Shown: positions 24,090 to 38,270, counted from the first letter of the stretch. The stretch: DNA of 64,000 nucleotides from Phocoena phocoena (GCF_963924675.1 NC_089220.1:60088639-60152638); one strand, 5' to 3'. A program made the numbers and translations. Notes: a model not told the origin generated them from the sequence alone.

Positions 24090-24775
24090 CAAGGATGGTA
24101 GAAGGAAGGAGAAGTAGGAAACATATAAAAAAGCTAAATCACCTGTAATACCACTACCAGGGTCAGCACTGTTTGTGTTTTCCTGAAATCCTTCTGGTCT
24201 TTAAGATGTATATATTTATTATGTATTTATTAAATATGTAATTATTAAAACAATTATAATGTGTACATAATTTTCTACCCTTTCATTAACTAATATTATG
24301 AGGCATTTTCATAATAAGAAATATTTTTCATACACGTGCTTTGTATGATGGCCTAATATTTTATCACATAGAAATATTAAACTTTTTCTAGTTACTCTGC
24401 CACTCTTGGGCACTAAGGTTGTTTTCAGTTCTTCCTTCTTAAAAATAATGCTGCAATGAACATGATCAAATATGAATCTGTTTGCAATTTTGAAATACTT
24501 CCTTAGATTAGATTTCCATAAGTAGAATTGCTATGTTAAAGAATGCAAACCCTGCTTAGAGTCTTTACAGCAGAAATGTAGAAACAATCTACCAGTGTGG
24601 TTTAATAATTCCCACTTCACTGTACCTTCACCCCTACTGGTATTATCTCTGAAAAAAATGAGTTTGATAACTTGATAGATTAAAAAAACTCATTATATTA
24701 ATTTGAATTTCTTTCCTTTTTTTCTTTTTTAGTGAGATTCATTTGTGCATTTCTTCACTAAAATTTCTACAAAGC
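24090..24775 (-). mobile_element. Ancient L1M-type 3' fragment, antisense
   Basis: It contains 'acctgtaataccactaccag', 'ttaaaaataatgctgcaatg' and 'taagtagaattgctatgtta' in order, as in the antisense 3' end of old L1s, and is highly diverged. Confidence 0.5.
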
Positions 24776-25191
24776 ATCATGTTGGCAGGACTGGCTTCAG
24801 TGGAGTGTGACCTGTACAGTTGCGTGAGACTCCAAAGCTCAGAAAGGTATTGTGCTTGGTTTAATGCTCTGCTGTCGCCATCTTGGAATTTTATCTTTGA
24901 ACTTATGTTTTGTAAGTGAAGTTTGATGGGACAATGCAATGAATATATGTATGAGCAGAGCAGAAGAAATATATGCAATAGGTGTGTCCACTCTTCCTCA
25001 TCACTCCATTTGCCCAGAGTTTGTGATGTTCCATGAGTACAGCATTCTGGAGGACCCAGGATGCATACAAGTTCAGGGAGACTCAAAGTGAGTACAAGGT
25101 AAGCATGATACATCTATAATTGAGTAAGTAGGGGGAGGTGACAGCTCCAAGCGGCCATGCTTTATGTTTGTGCCAGAACTTGCTTCCAATG
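24776..25191. other. No gene seen
   Basis: Unique-looking. A 124-codon minus-strand frame (24,739-25,113) shows no known domain. Confidence 0.45.
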
Positions 25192-25194
25192 AAG

Positions 25195-25430
25195 AAAGAA
25201 GGTAATTTTTTTTTTTTTTTTTGCGGTACATGGGCCTCTCACAGTCGTGACCTCTCCCGTTGTGGAGCACAGGCTCCGGACACGCAGGCTCAGTGGCCAT
25301 GGCTCACGGGCCCAGCCGCTCCGCGGCATGTGGGATCTTCCCGGACAGGGGCACGAACCCGTGTTCCCTGCATCGGCAGGTGGACTGTCAACCACTGTGC
25401 CACCAGGCAAGCCCAGAAGGTAATATTTTT
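25195..25430 (-). mobile_element. CHR-type SINE with TSD
   Basis: Poly-T followed by 'gggcctctcacagtcgtgac', 'gcatgtgggatcttcccgga' and 'gtgccaccaggcaagccc'. The flanks 'agaaggtaattttt' and 'agaaggtaatattttt' are a TSD. 'gcaagccc' in place of 'ggaagccc' is a private change. Confidence 0.95.
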
Positions 25431-25889
25431 CTGAGAAACATGAATAACCAAGAAACCCTATCATATCCTTTTTCACTCATGTTACTTTCTTGTATTAGCC
25501 AACCACTTGCACTGAAAATAATGCCATAGAAGGAAAGAAAAAGATAAACCAACCTATAGTTCCTCTTCCCTTTAGTCCTTTCTTGCTCGTGATGAGGAAG
25601 AGAATATTGTGACCAAAAGCAGGAGAGTAAACAGAACCCTGGAGTGAAACCGTGAATGTAGAGTGTTGTTCGTCCGGTGGTCATAAGAACTGTTTCTGAT
25701 TCTCCTGCCTGATGGGAATGAAGAAGAACATCTGTGAGCTCAGTTGGGGCATACCAACTGATACCACATCTGGTGCATTATCTGCAGTTGAGGCTTCTAC
25801 TTAATTGTCACACACTGTGATCCAGACTGGTATTTGCAGGGGACAGACTAGTGAATTAAAGGGGAACAAAATGGGACCATCACCCCTGC
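25431..25889. other. No gene seen
   Basis: No recognised gene or repeat. Confidence 0.4.
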
Positions 25890-27615
25890 ATCCCTTAAGT
25901 CTTTGAGGGCGATGCTGATGTCTGCTGTTCTACTGAGGGTGCAATATATTTTTTATTTACTATCTTAGTTGCGACCAGGGAGTGGCAATTTCAGGGGTTT
26001 CTGCTTTGCCTTCACTAGTATAGTGGTTTTATTCATTAGGCTCAAAAGAGCCTACATTAGGGTCATGTCAGTGTCTGAGATGGCTAGTCCAATTATACGT
26101 TTGGAAACTGGGAAAATACCACTGGATGTGTCTGTGGACTTAGTGGACTCACCGTAGATGACGTTAGTCCAGAAATCCATTTATTGCTCAATTTCCATAT
26201 ACCCCTACTCTAATAGGGAGGCCGTAATGGAGCTTTGAGCCCTCACATGTTAGTGCCTGGGTTTGGTATTTATGGATGTGGGAATATGGGAAGTATTCTC
26301 TCCTCCTCAATTTTCTAGAAGTTTGTGTAATATTGATATCATTTCTTCCTTAATTGTTTGATAGAATTTGCCAGTGAAACCACTGGTGAATGAATGAATT
26401 TAATTTCTTTAATTGATATGGGGTTAATTCAGATAATGTGAAAGAGCTGAATGTCCCCTTTCTCCAGTGTACAGCCAACCAAGTAAATGGTCATAGGTCT
26501 GTTTGGCAGAAAGTCTGGGGGAATCACTGCTTTGTATATTGGCTATGATGTTGCAGGGCCTTCAAGGGGAACCAGCTTTCTTTCAGTAGATTTGTTCTGG
26601 GTCAAAGAGCTGGCTGAGGTCTGGAAATGGGGAAAGGGCTCGTGACTTTTCTAGGAGGCCTGATCTCAGCCTTCTCCTCATCCTTTCTTAATCTCTGTTG
26701 ATTATATTATGCAATACGCTTGTTGGATATTTGACTATCTTGCCTTTAGGGATACATAAGAAGTGAGTATGAGCGATATCCATAGGTCCCTTTGAGTCAG
26801 GCTTTCTTGGCTACCATTCCAACTTGTTCCCCATTTTGAATAATTACTTCTTCCTTGTCAATGATGGTTAAATGCTACCTTTTGGCTTTTCCTACTTTGG
26901 ATTCCCTACTGTTGCTGAGGCGCCCAGTTCTGCAACAGTTTCTCTGACGATTAGTACTGGTCTCCAGAGAACCACTACACTTGAACTTTGACTTTTCAGT
27001 GATGCTGGTGACCCCTCACCTGAGTGTTCCTTATTGCCTTGGCAAGGGGAATGTTCCCTGGCTGTTTCCAGAAATGTAGTCAACTGGTGGATTTTATGAC
27101 CTTATATGATAGTTCTATTCTATCCACTACTCTGCACCTGTTAATTTCTTCCTCCACAGACTGTCACAGAAATTCTGGCATACGTTTAAAGTGGGCCATC
27201 ACCTTTTTCAAGATTTTAAGAGCCATCCCACAAGTGTATATAAGCCAACTCAAGAATCCCTTCCCATGGTATTAAACTGAGAAACAGGAAGAGAGTTGCA
27301 CTAGTAAAAAAAAAATTCTCCCTCAACCAACTTTATATTCTTCATCCCCGGTAGATCTACTCCTGGTACCAATGGTCTTTGGTAAGGTTTCTAGAAGCTT
27401 GAGATTTTTGTGGAAGTTATTTATAGAGGGAGTATTCTCTAGAGAAACCTGTAAGGGAATGAAGGAAGCATAATAGAGCAGAAGTCAAGCAAACATATGT
27501 TGCAAGAGAAATCTAGCCTTGGCCTCTTCCCACGGGGAGCTCTGGAGTGTGAATGTTGCTGCAGAAGTTGTCCTTCCCAAAGGCAAGGGGGTCTTTTTTA
27601 CACCCTTACATCAGG
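25890..27615 (-). mobile_element. Probable degraded ERVL/MaLR interior, antisense
   Basis: A 1.7-kb stretch with 'gtggacttagtggactcacc', 'cacagactgtcacagaaatt' and 'attctctagagaaacctgta' resembles the antisense interior of an ERVL- or MaLR-type provirus. A small piece at about 26,310-26,400 ('gatagaatttgccagtgaaa') looks instead like antisense L1 ORF2. All reading frames are broken and no LTR was assigned at either side. I cannot name the family. Confidence 0.35.
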
Positions 27616-27624
27616 TAGCCATCC

Positions 27625-27795
27625 TGACCCACAGGGTAAGGTGTAACCTCTTAGTTGCAGCAGGCGGGCTCCTTAGTTGTGACATGTGAACTCTTAGTTG
27701 CGGCATGCATGTGGGATCTAGTTCCCTGACAAGGCCCGGGCCCCCTGCATTGGGAGCCCCGAGTCTTAACCACCACACCACCAGGGAAGTCCGCT
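27625..27795 (-). mobile_element. Older CHR/Bov-tA-like SINE
   Basis: It contains 'ttagttgcagcaggcgggct', 'gtgggatctagttccctgac' and 'ttaaccaccacaccaccagg', followed by gaagtcc. This is the tRNA-related head in antisense, but with the longer, older body wording than the short CHR copies. It is 5'/3' incomplete and lacks a clear A tail. Confidence 0.75.
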
Positions 27796-28074
27796 TCATA
27801 GGCTTCTGATACCCACCTACTATAGTTGGCACATATGATGAACCAACTCTCCATTCCATCTTAAGGTGTTCATAGGCTGCACATGCATGGAGCTACAAAG
27901 GGGTTAAACCTTGGTGCAGAGCTATTCAATTCTTCATGCACCAAGTTGGAGTAAGGCAGAATAATATATGGTTGATGCCTCTTTAACAAAGAGTTGAACT
28001 TTGTGTCAGTCAAAATCTATGAGGAGGGAATAATGGCACATGTGCCATAAATTTGCAATTCTGGAGTTCGAGTA

Positions 28075-28188
28075 TAAGCTCTTAGAGGGTGAGATTGTGC
28101 TTTATACATCTTTGTACCCTCTGTAGCTAGCACAGGACCCTGAATAAAGCAGATGCATAATAAATATTTGTTGATGGATTGTTTTGGC
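28075..28188 (+). mobile_element. L2 LINE 3' terminus
   Basis: 'aagctcttagagggtgagat', 'gctagcacaggaccctgaat' and 'aataaatatttgttgatgga' match the terminal L2 3' UTR in sense orientation. Confidence 0.65.
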
Positions 28189-28356
28189 TACCTAACAATT
28201 TATGCAAATGAAGGAGCTAGTGTCAGTGAAAATTGTTGAACACTTAACAAGAATTTTTATTCCTTTGGCTTTCTTCTTTGAGAACATTCTTTGACATTAC
28301 AGGGTGAAATCAGAGCTGGAGAATGTGCAGCTGAAGGTTAACTCTGTCCTCAAAAT

Positions 28357-28577
28357 ATCATCTTTGGGGCTTCCCTGGTGGTGCAGTGGTTGAGAGTCCC
28401 CGCCTGCAGGGGACACGGGTTCGTGCCCCGGTCTGGGAAGATCCCACATGCCACGGAGCGGCTGGGCCCGTGAGCCATGGCCGCTGAGCCTGCGCGTCTG
28501 GAACCTGTGCTCCACAATGGGAGAGGCCACAGCAGTGAGAGGCCCTGCAAAAAAAAAAAAAAAAAAAATCATCTTTG
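28357..28577 (+). mobile_element. CHR-type SINE with TSD
   Basis: It runs from 'ggcttccctggtggtgcagt' through 'gacacgggttcgtgccccgg' to an A tail. The 10-bp TSD atcatctttg is identical at 28,357-28,366 and 28,568-28,577. The first tRNA-like arm has lost a few bases compared with the copy at 30.8 kb. Confidence 0.97.
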
Positions 28578-30263
<1,686 letters not shown>

Positions 30264-30499
30264 TGTATCAGCATTTTTTTTTTTTTTTTTTTTCTGTACC
30301 CGGGCCTCTCACTGTTGTGGCCTTTCCCGTTGTGGAGCACAGGCTCCGGACGCGCAGGCTCAGCGGCCATGGCTCACGGGCCCAGCCGCTCCACAGCATG
30401 TGGGATCTTCCCGGACCGGGGCACAAACCCGTGTCCCCTGCATCAGCAGGCGGATTCTCAACCACTGCACTGCCAGGGAAGCCCTGTATCAGCATTTTT
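30264..30499 (-). mobile_element. CHR-type SINE with TSD
   Basis: Antisense copy with a T tail at the left and 'ctgccagggaagccc' at the right. The TSD tgtatcagcattttt is identical at 30,264-30,278 and 30,485-30,499. Confidence 0.97.
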
Positions 30500-30564
30500 A
30501 ATCTTACTTTTGGAAATCATAATTTCCATTTAAAATTTGAAATAGCATTATCATTCCTTTATAA

Positions 30565-30700
30565 ACATTCATTCATTCATTTTTCAAATGGTTATTCAGA
30601 GCCTACTTCGTGCTGGTTATTATGAGGCATTAAAGGAAGAAGAATAAGTTGTATTACTTCCTTTACAAATCTTATTAACTGACAAATAAAGATACACATG
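30565..30700 (-). mobile_element. L2 LINE fragment, antisense
   Basis: 'ttcattcattcatttttcaa', 'gagcctacttcgtgctggtt' and 'tgaggcattaaagg' follow the reverse complement of the L2 3' end. Confidence 0.4.
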
Positions 30701-30829
30701 TATATATATACAAACATATTCATACGCAGAAAGCCAAAAGTAATAAGGTACAGTGTGCTATGGTTATGAAAAGGAAGAATTGATTATTTATAGCTGTGAC
30801 AGATTATTTATTAAAATGTTACCATGTGG

Positions 30830-31035
30830 GACTTCCCTGGTGGTGCAGTGGTTGAGAGTCCGCCTGCCGATGCAGGGGACACGGGTTCGTGCCCCGGTCC
30901 GGGAAGATCCCACATGCTGTGGAGCGGCTGGGCCCGTGAGCCATGGCCGCTGGGCCGGGCGTCTGGAGCCTGTGCTCTGCAACGGGAGAGGCCACAACAG
31001 TGAGAGGCCCATGTACCCCACCGCCCAAAGAAAAA
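30830..31035 (+). mobile_element. CHR-type SINE
   Basis: It runs from 'gggacttccctggtggtgca' to 'gaggcccatgtaccccaccg' and a short A-rich tail. The tRNA-like A and B boxes are well preserved. TSDs are unclear; attaaaatgtta and attaaatgtttta flank it loosely. Confidence 0.93.
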
Positions 31036-32945
31036 ACTTACTGAAATATTAAATGTTTTAACAGCCACTTTATAGTGTATTTTTGGGATATCAGGTCAGA
31101 ATCCTAGTCATAGTCTTCAGAGAGCCAGATGGCCAGGAGAAAGGAGCAGGGAATATCATCAAAGTTATTTACCTTTATATCAGCTACTAATATGGTGCCT
31201 TAAGACTGAGAGTATGGGTCTTAAAATTGGAGATAATACTTCAAAAAGCAACTTAGAAGATGGCTACTTAGTCTTGAAGGGTGAATGTTTCTAAGATAGC
31301 CTTCTGAGAATCTATTGCTAGTAACATGGGAGTTAAGGCATGTTTTGGGTTTGAGAGACCAGAGAAGGACCATGACTGTAATCAAACATCACAAACTAGA
31401 AGAGAAGAGAGGGGAAGAAAGAGGATGGAACACTTATCAGGCTGCCCATGGATCCCTGGGTAGGGGAAGGCCTGAGTGCTTACATAGCAGATACCCTCCT
31501 GCTCTGTCCTGTAATGTAGGTGCCTGGAATCTGGGGCCTAGAGCCTGGGGAATGACTGATATGATGACCTAAGTCGTAGTTTACTTAGAACAGTCTGTTT
31601 ATGCCTGTTGCCCAGCATAATTATATATAGCCCTTTCACTGTCCAAAGTGAGTTTGAATGATAATATGGGCATCCTTCCAAGTGATACCACAGAAAAAGT
31701 TAAAGATGTGGCTGGAGTCTGGGTAGAAGGGCAGCCCTCATGATTTGCCAGAACTGAATCTTCATAGTGTTGCTTTTGTCTAATCCCATGGTAAAGTAAG
31801 ACCATTAAGCCTTATCCGGACTGGAGGATATTCTGTGGTCAGTGTTGGGAAAGCAAGAGATACCCAAGGAGGGGCAAGAAAATTGTCCATTTCACAGACT
31901 CATCAACTGGTCCCCTGGAAAACCTGGGGAAGATATCAGCATTTTTCTGTGTGTTGGAACTACTGCTGTGAAAATCCTACTCACATCATAGATAGGGTTC
32001 CCATCTAAATGATAAGTGAAAATACAGCAGGATATTTATGTTTTCCTTTTACTTATTCCTCAGACCTTCCAGTGCCTAAATTAGGGGGCCAAAAGCAAAA
32101 GGTGATTGTAAAACATTGTGTCTTCCCAGCTTTGCTTTCTCAAAGCCTGGATTTACTGAGATCACGCCAAGGACATTTGAGGATCGTGAAAACAGAGGGG
32201 AGCAATTTAGCTGACACTAATAAAAAAATCTGGGGGGTAAAGAGGGTTCAGAGAAAAGGGGACTCCCAAACTGTTTGGTGGAAGCACCCTAAGGATATTT
32301 ATCTGATCAACATTATAGAAAACTCCTGCATTGTGTGCATAGAGAGGCTGGGTTTCTATGAATTTCTAGATTTCTGAGGCACAGAAGTTGAGCTGTGTAG
32401 GAACGATGTAGTCAAGGCATTTAAACAGAAGCCACTGAGGACTGAGGACCACAGGAGCCCCTTTCTACCTTGGTGTGCCCAGTTTCAATGAACAGGGATC
32501 CCTAGATGGAGGGCACAGCACGTGAAGTTGGCTTTTTAGGATCAATCATATTTAGATACATGGGGAGGAGGGAACGCAGGGCACAAAAACCCAAAGCAGG
32601 AAATCTCATGATGTGAAAGAAAAATGGTCAAATATTTAAATTGTTTCACAAGTCCCTCATGATTGACTTATTCTTCAGACTTAACTGCTGATACTCTGCT
32701 CAACCACACCCATCCCTCAGCTTGGAATATTCCTTTTGTCCATTCTAATTTCACCTAACATCCATTGAATCTTACAGTTCAGATTATACATAATTTTCAC
32801 AAAGTTTAACGTCCAGTGGCTTGGTAAAGCACTCCTGTTGTTATACACTGTCATTGCACACTTGTACAATATATTTGTGTTGTGCTTACCACAATTGTAT
32901 TTAAATTTTTGAGTAATTAATTTTCTTAATATCTGTCTCTTGCTA
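31036..32945. other. No gene seen
   Basis: About 1.9 kb without a named element. Two plus-strand frames (85 codons at 31,315; 122 codons at 32,009) match nothing I know. The part near 31,580-31,690 ('gcctgttgcccagcataatt') resembles an old interspersed repeat of uncertain family. Confidence 0.45.
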
Positions 32946-32949
32946 GATT

Positions 32950-33058
32950 CTAATTTCCACTGGCTCAGAAACTGTGTCATTGATGCATCCTCAGTACCTA
33001 GTACAGGGTCTGGCTCAAAGTACGTGTTCAATAACTATGTCTTGGATGAATGAATTAA
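32950..33058 (+). mobile_element. L2 LINE 3' terminus
   Basis: 'cctcagtacctagtacaggg', 'tctggctcaaagtacgtgtt' and 'gatgaatgaattaatt' are the sense L2 3' end. Confidence 0.6.
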
Positions 33059-33079
33059 TTAGGCTGAAACATGAGGTAT

Positions 33080-33235
33080 GCTATAGGAGGTTCTGGGAGA
33101 TTAGACTCGAGAAATAGGCTGGAATAAAATTTTGGAGTGTTCTGAATACAAGCCAGTGGAGTTTGGCCTTTTTCTAGGCCCTGAAGAACCTTTGAAAGTT
33201 TTCAGAGTACAGAGTGTCCTACCCACATTCAAACA
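33080..33235 (-). mobile_element. L2 LINE fragment, antisense
   Basis: 'ccagtggagtttggcctttt' and 'gaacctttgaaagttttcag' resemble the antisense L2 body. It is weak and diverged. Confidence 0.35.
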
Positions 33236-34078
33236 GTTGGTTGGAAAGTTGCTCTTGGTAAACAGTTTCGAATTGTGCACAGAATACCCATGAGCTGTTG
33301 ATAGTCATATGTTGATAAGGCAGGAAAACGGAGTGGAGGAAGAAAGGGAGGCATTGACTTTTATAGAATCATGTTTCTTTACCTCAAGCAACAGGTCCAG
33401 ACCACCAGCAAAGTAAAAGGAAAAAAATGTCCCTAGAGAGTCTCTGTGAAAGAACTATTTTCCCTGAAGTTAGCTCAGTCTAAAACTGACAAATTTTGGC
33501 AAAATAGAAGTGACTTAGCAGTTGATTTCCTATAGTAGTGGTTCGGCTTTTAGTAGAGTGTATGGAATAGAAGGTGACTCTGATCTTTCCAAGCAGGTAG
33601 CAATGCTGCATCCTCAGTGCTACACAGCCTAGTCTCAGTTCTTTTGACCTTATCTGCTGGTGGCCGTCAGCAAGCTAATATCTTTGTTAACAAGGTCCTA
33701 ACAGTACTCACCACGCATGAACTACTAGGATCTAATTATTGCAAGTATCCCATCCAGTGACTTTTTTGACAGTACTTAGTTGGTTCTATAGACCCAGATT
33801 AAAGCAGGATAAGGGCCTGATTTTTCTAGTTCCAATAAAAGTCCAACTCTGAGTGTCATATCCTTTTACTGTCATGGTGTAAATGACCTCACTTCTTAGG
33901 GTTCAAAGAAATTGACAGAGAAATGTGGAGAGCAAAAGAAGGTGAGTTAGGCCCATTTGTCCACAGCTACACATGCCTCAGCCACCCTCACGTCTTCTTG
34001 GAAACTGTCTCCAGGCCTTTAAAAGTCGCATAGAATAAAAAACAAAAACAAGAAGGAGTGGTAATAATTTAAATATGA
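33236..34078. other. No gene seen
   Basis: Unique-looking sequence. Nothing recognised. Confidence 0.45.
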
Positions 34079-34079
34079 A

Positions 34080-34290
34080 AAATAATAATAGCTATTACTA
34101 AGTGCTTATGCTGCAGCAGATGCTTTAAATACCTTTTATAGATTTCTTATTTGATACTTACAATAATCCTTTGAGGTGGGTGCTGTCTCCATTTCATACA
34201 TGAGGAAACTACAGCTCAGAGAAATGATTAGGCCTTGCTTGGAGCCAGACCTGGGCTCTTTAGTTCATAACTCTGTGGATGGGCAGGAAA
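34080..34290 (-). mobile_element. MIR SINE, antisense
   Basis: 'tactaagtgcttatgctgca', 'acaataatcctttgaggtgg', 'acatgaggaaactacagctc' and 'ttggagccagacctgggctc' are the reverse-complement MIR in order. Confidence 0.7.
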
Positions 34291-36395
34291 AAGAAAGGGT
34301 GGAGTGTGTGGCCCTTGATCCTCAATCATCTTTAGGGAAGATTGAGGCTATGATTAAGAGAATAACTTTCTTTTGAGGTCACCAAATATAAATTAAACAC
34401 TGAAAAGGAAAACTCAGCAAGAGTTACGAATCTATTATCAAGTGATACTGAGTATGGGATATGCTGTGGGCTGTAGTGTTTGGATGGGTTGACAAGAGGG
34501 CACAAGGTGTCTGCTTCCCATGGGGGTGAGTTGGGATCAGAGAGAAGAGGAGGAATACATGAGAGAATAAATGTGTCCAGCTGAGATGGAAGGAACAGGC
34601 GTTGGGGGCGGGGGGCTGCAGTTGCTAAATAGGGGAGTTGGGTGTTAGGTCATGGGACTTGGAATGTGAAGCTAAGGAATTTGGGATATATAAAGTAGAT
34701 AACCAGAGTTATTAAGATAATTTAAGCAAGGAAGTAACTGGTGAAAAAAATGTGTTTGGAAAAATAATTGGCAGCACAGGTTAAAGTGGGCAGAGGGACT
34801 TTAGGAAACAAGCGAGGTAGCTACTACAACCAACCATGAACAAAAGGGAGAAGATTGGAAAAAGATGCACACAGAGGAAATGAAAAGGAAGGGATAGGTA
34901 GAGAGATGTTATGAATCTTTATTTAGCTTGAGAATTCTACCAGTACTATATAATTACTACCTTAAATTAAGAATACTAGGGAACTAAGTAATTTATGGCA
35001 CAAACAGCACCTTTGAATTACTAGTAAACTTTTCAACTTGTTACTTTCTTTAACATAAATCATTATTTAATTTTTATAGCTACAGTGTACTAAAAAGTTT
35101 CTAGGTACTCTACAAATCATACAATTCCATGTGATTGCTACTTGGATGGATTGTAAATTGGCCAAGCTTTTTGTTCTGTGTTTTGGGTTCTCTACTCTCA
35201 ATCAATAAACCTTTGAGAGAGGGAAATTTATCTGGAGGACTCATGTCTTCCACAATATAGAGGCTTATTATGATGTTAAAAAGAATCAAAGTCTAAGTGA
35301 TCATCTAAAAATAAAACAATTTCATTTTCTGCTTAAATGATGATTTGTTGAGAATTATGCTGCTGTTACTTGAAGCTGGCACAAGCAGCTGTATCACCAT
35401 TTGCATCGTTTCTTGTGCAAAACGCTAGGGATCAAATTCTGGTTTAAATCTCAGCCTAGAGAAACACGTTTAGTTTATTAAACGTAAACAGAGGCCGAGT
35501 TATAGGGAAGCTGAAAGGAAAACAATAAGCTCAACTGGAACACATGCTGACTCCAGGAAGGATGAAAGGCTGCCTATGTTTCAGCAAATCTGGTCAGGGA
35601 TGGCTTGGGAAGGGACAGTGTCTGGGTCACTTCAGAGTTCGCTTTTTCTGTTTATTTTTTAAGCAGTGCAAGTGCCGCTTCCTGTTTCGTACACTTCCTT
35701 GAAGTCCCTTTGAACTTTCACATGGCTTATATTCACTTACAAGGGTTCATTTACTCAACAAGAATTTTTGAGGCCACTGTTTGTAGAACCCTCTTAGGTG
35801 TAGGCATTGGAAGGGTTATGTGAGGAGTAGAAGAAACAGTTCCTGTGTATGGAAAACTCTAAGAAAGCAGGTTTCAAAAAAAACTTTAAAAGAGAGAATC
35901 AAAAATAACATGGACCATGACATGAAGGCAAATAAGGATAAAAGAAACCAAAGGGATACAGAGTACTTGATGAGGAGTCTGGGAACCTAGATCCTAGTTT
36001 CAGCTGTGAACTGGGATCCGCTGCCTACACTAGCTGGGCCTTAAAATTATCATCTAAACACTAGAGAATCTTAAAACTCCCATGGTTATGTAAAATTTGC
36101 AATTTGGGTTAATGGTCAGTGTAGAAATTGTTTTAACAAAATTTTTTTCTGAAGTTGGTGAAAATTCATGAGTTAGCATCATTTAGAGAAACTTTGAAGA
36201 TTTTATACTGTTCATCTAAAGAACCAAGTTTAGTTATTTTTTTTTCCTGTTGCAACTGAAGTTCAGTAAATGAATGATATTGTTATATATATTATCTATA
36301 TATGCTATAAACCCCACAGGACAGTATTATAACTTTGTTTTAAATAGTCCTATATATTTTAAATAAGCTATAAAAATACTCTATTATATTTACCC
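34291..36395. other. Mostly unique sequence, no gene seen
   Basis: Weak antisense L2 traces are visible at about 34,725-34,830 and 35,740-35,850. The interval 35,330-35,560 is repeat-free and contains the imperfect palindrome cgtttagtttattaaacg. No exon was recognised. Confidence 0.45.
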
Positions 36396-36399
36396 AAGT

Positions 36400-36645
36400 A
36401 TTTATAATTTACAGTGTTCTTTATTCATTCCTAAAGATTCAGTCTTCCTTTTGGTATCATTTCCCTTCAGCTTGATGAATTTCCATTAGCATTTTCTTTA
36501 GTGTAGTTCTGGTGGCAATGAATTGCTGTTTTTCATTCACCTAAAAGGTTATTTCATCTTCATTTTCACTTGATAATTCTTTTGGATATAGAATTTCAGG
36601 TTGACAGTTCTCTTTCTTCTATCAGTCATCTTGAATATTTGATAT
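36400..36645 (-). mobile_element. L1M 5'-region fragment, antisense
   Basis: 'ttccattagcattttcttta', 'tctggtggcaatgaattgct' and 'ggatatagaatttcaggttg' read as antisense of the ORF1/ORF2-border part of an old L1. It abuts a sense L1M at 36,655, suggesting a head-to-head inversion. Confidence 0.45.
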
Positions 36646-36654
36646 CTATAGGAC

Positions 36655-38270
36655 TCTAATCCCAATCAAAATCCCAGCAAGTCATTTTGTGGATATCAAC
36701 AATCTGATACTAAAGTTTATATGGAAAGGCAAAAGAACCAGAATACCCAGCACATATTGAAGGGGAAGAGCAAAGTCAGAGAACTGACCATGCCTGTCTT
36801 CACGACATACTATAAAGCTACAGTAATCAATATAGGGTGGTACTGGTGAAAGAATAGACAAGTATATCAATGGAACAGAACAGAAAACACAGAAATAGAC
36901 CCTGACATATAGAATCAACTGATCTCTGACAAAGAGGCAAAGACAGTTCAATGGAGAAAGGGTAGTCGTCTCAACAAATGGTGCTAGAACAACTGGACGT
37001 ACACATGCAAAAAAATGAATCTAGATACAGAACTTACCTTTTCCACAGGAATTAACTCAAAATGGATAGTAGACTTAAATGCAAAATGCAAGATTATAAA
37101 ACTCCTAGAAGATAACATAGGAGAAACTCTAGGTGTCCTTAGGTCTGGCAGTGACCTATCTGATAATAGCAAAAGCATGATCCCTGAAAGAAAGAGTTGA
37201 TAAGCTGGACATCATTAAAATAGGAAAATGTTTTGTCTGCAAAGACACTGTTAAGAGAATGAAAAGACAAACCAGAGACTGGAAGAAAATCTTTGCATCT
37301 TTGCAAAACATATATCTGATAAAGGACTGGTATCCAGAATACCCAAAGAGCTCTTAAAACTCAACACAAACAACCCACTTTAAAATGGGCAAAAGATCTG
37401 AGCAGACATCTTACAAAAGAAGATATACATTTGACAAATATGCATATGAAGAGATGCTCAGCATCATATGTTATTCGTTTCTGGTGGGAATGCAAATGGT
37501 ACCGCCACTTTGGAAGACAGTTTGGTAGATTCTTGTAATACTAAACATACTCATAAGATGATCCAGCAGTTGTGCTCCTTAGCATTTACCCAAATGAGTT
37601 GAAAACTTACTTTCACACAAAAACCTGGATGTTTATAGCAACTTTACTCATAATTATCAAAACTTGGAAGCAACCAAGATGTCCTTCAATAGGTGAATAG
37701 GTAAACTGGTACATCAATCAAATGGAATATTAGTAAGCAATAAAAAGTGAGCTATTAAGCCATGAAACACATGGAAGAAACTTTAATGCATATTGCTAAG
37801 TAAAAGAAGCCAGGCTGAAAAGGTTACATACTGTATGATGTTCTGGAAAAGGCAAAAACAATAGAGACAGTAAAAAAGATCAGTGGTTGCAAACAGTTTA
37901 GAATGAGAGAGGGAGGGATGAATAGGTAGAGCACAGGAGAATTTTAGGGTATTAAAACTATTCTGTATGATACAGTAATGGTAGATACATGTCACTATAC
38001 ATTTATCAAAACCCATAGACTATAAAACACAAAGAATGAACCATAATGTAAGCTATGGACTTAAGTTAATAATGATGTCTCTATATTAGCTCATCAATTG
38101 CAACAAAAATGCTACATCAATGCAAGATGTTAATAATAGGGAAAACTGGAGGTGGGGGGTTTATAGAAACTCTGTACTTTCCACTCAGCTTTCTCTAAAC
38201 CTAAAACTGCTCTAAAAAAAAAACCTAATACTGCTCTGAAAAATAAAGTCTAATGATAATAATAATAAAA
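36655..38270 (+). mobile_element. L1M (L1MB/MC-like) 3' half
   Basis: The sense ORF2 tail begins 'caatcaaaatcccagcaagt', then 'gctacagtaatcaatatagg', 'caaatggtgctagaacaact' and 'acatagttt'-type 3' UTR wording. It finishes with 'ctgctctgaaaaataaagtc' and an AAT-rich tail. Many stops are present. The terminal 'aaacctaaaactgctct' motif is duplicated at 38,200-38,240. Confidence 0.85.

Noticed and set aside
28390..28450. tRNA-like A and B boxes that could suggest a tRNA gene
   Set aside because: They belong to the tRNA-derived head of the SINE; no complete cloverleaf is present.
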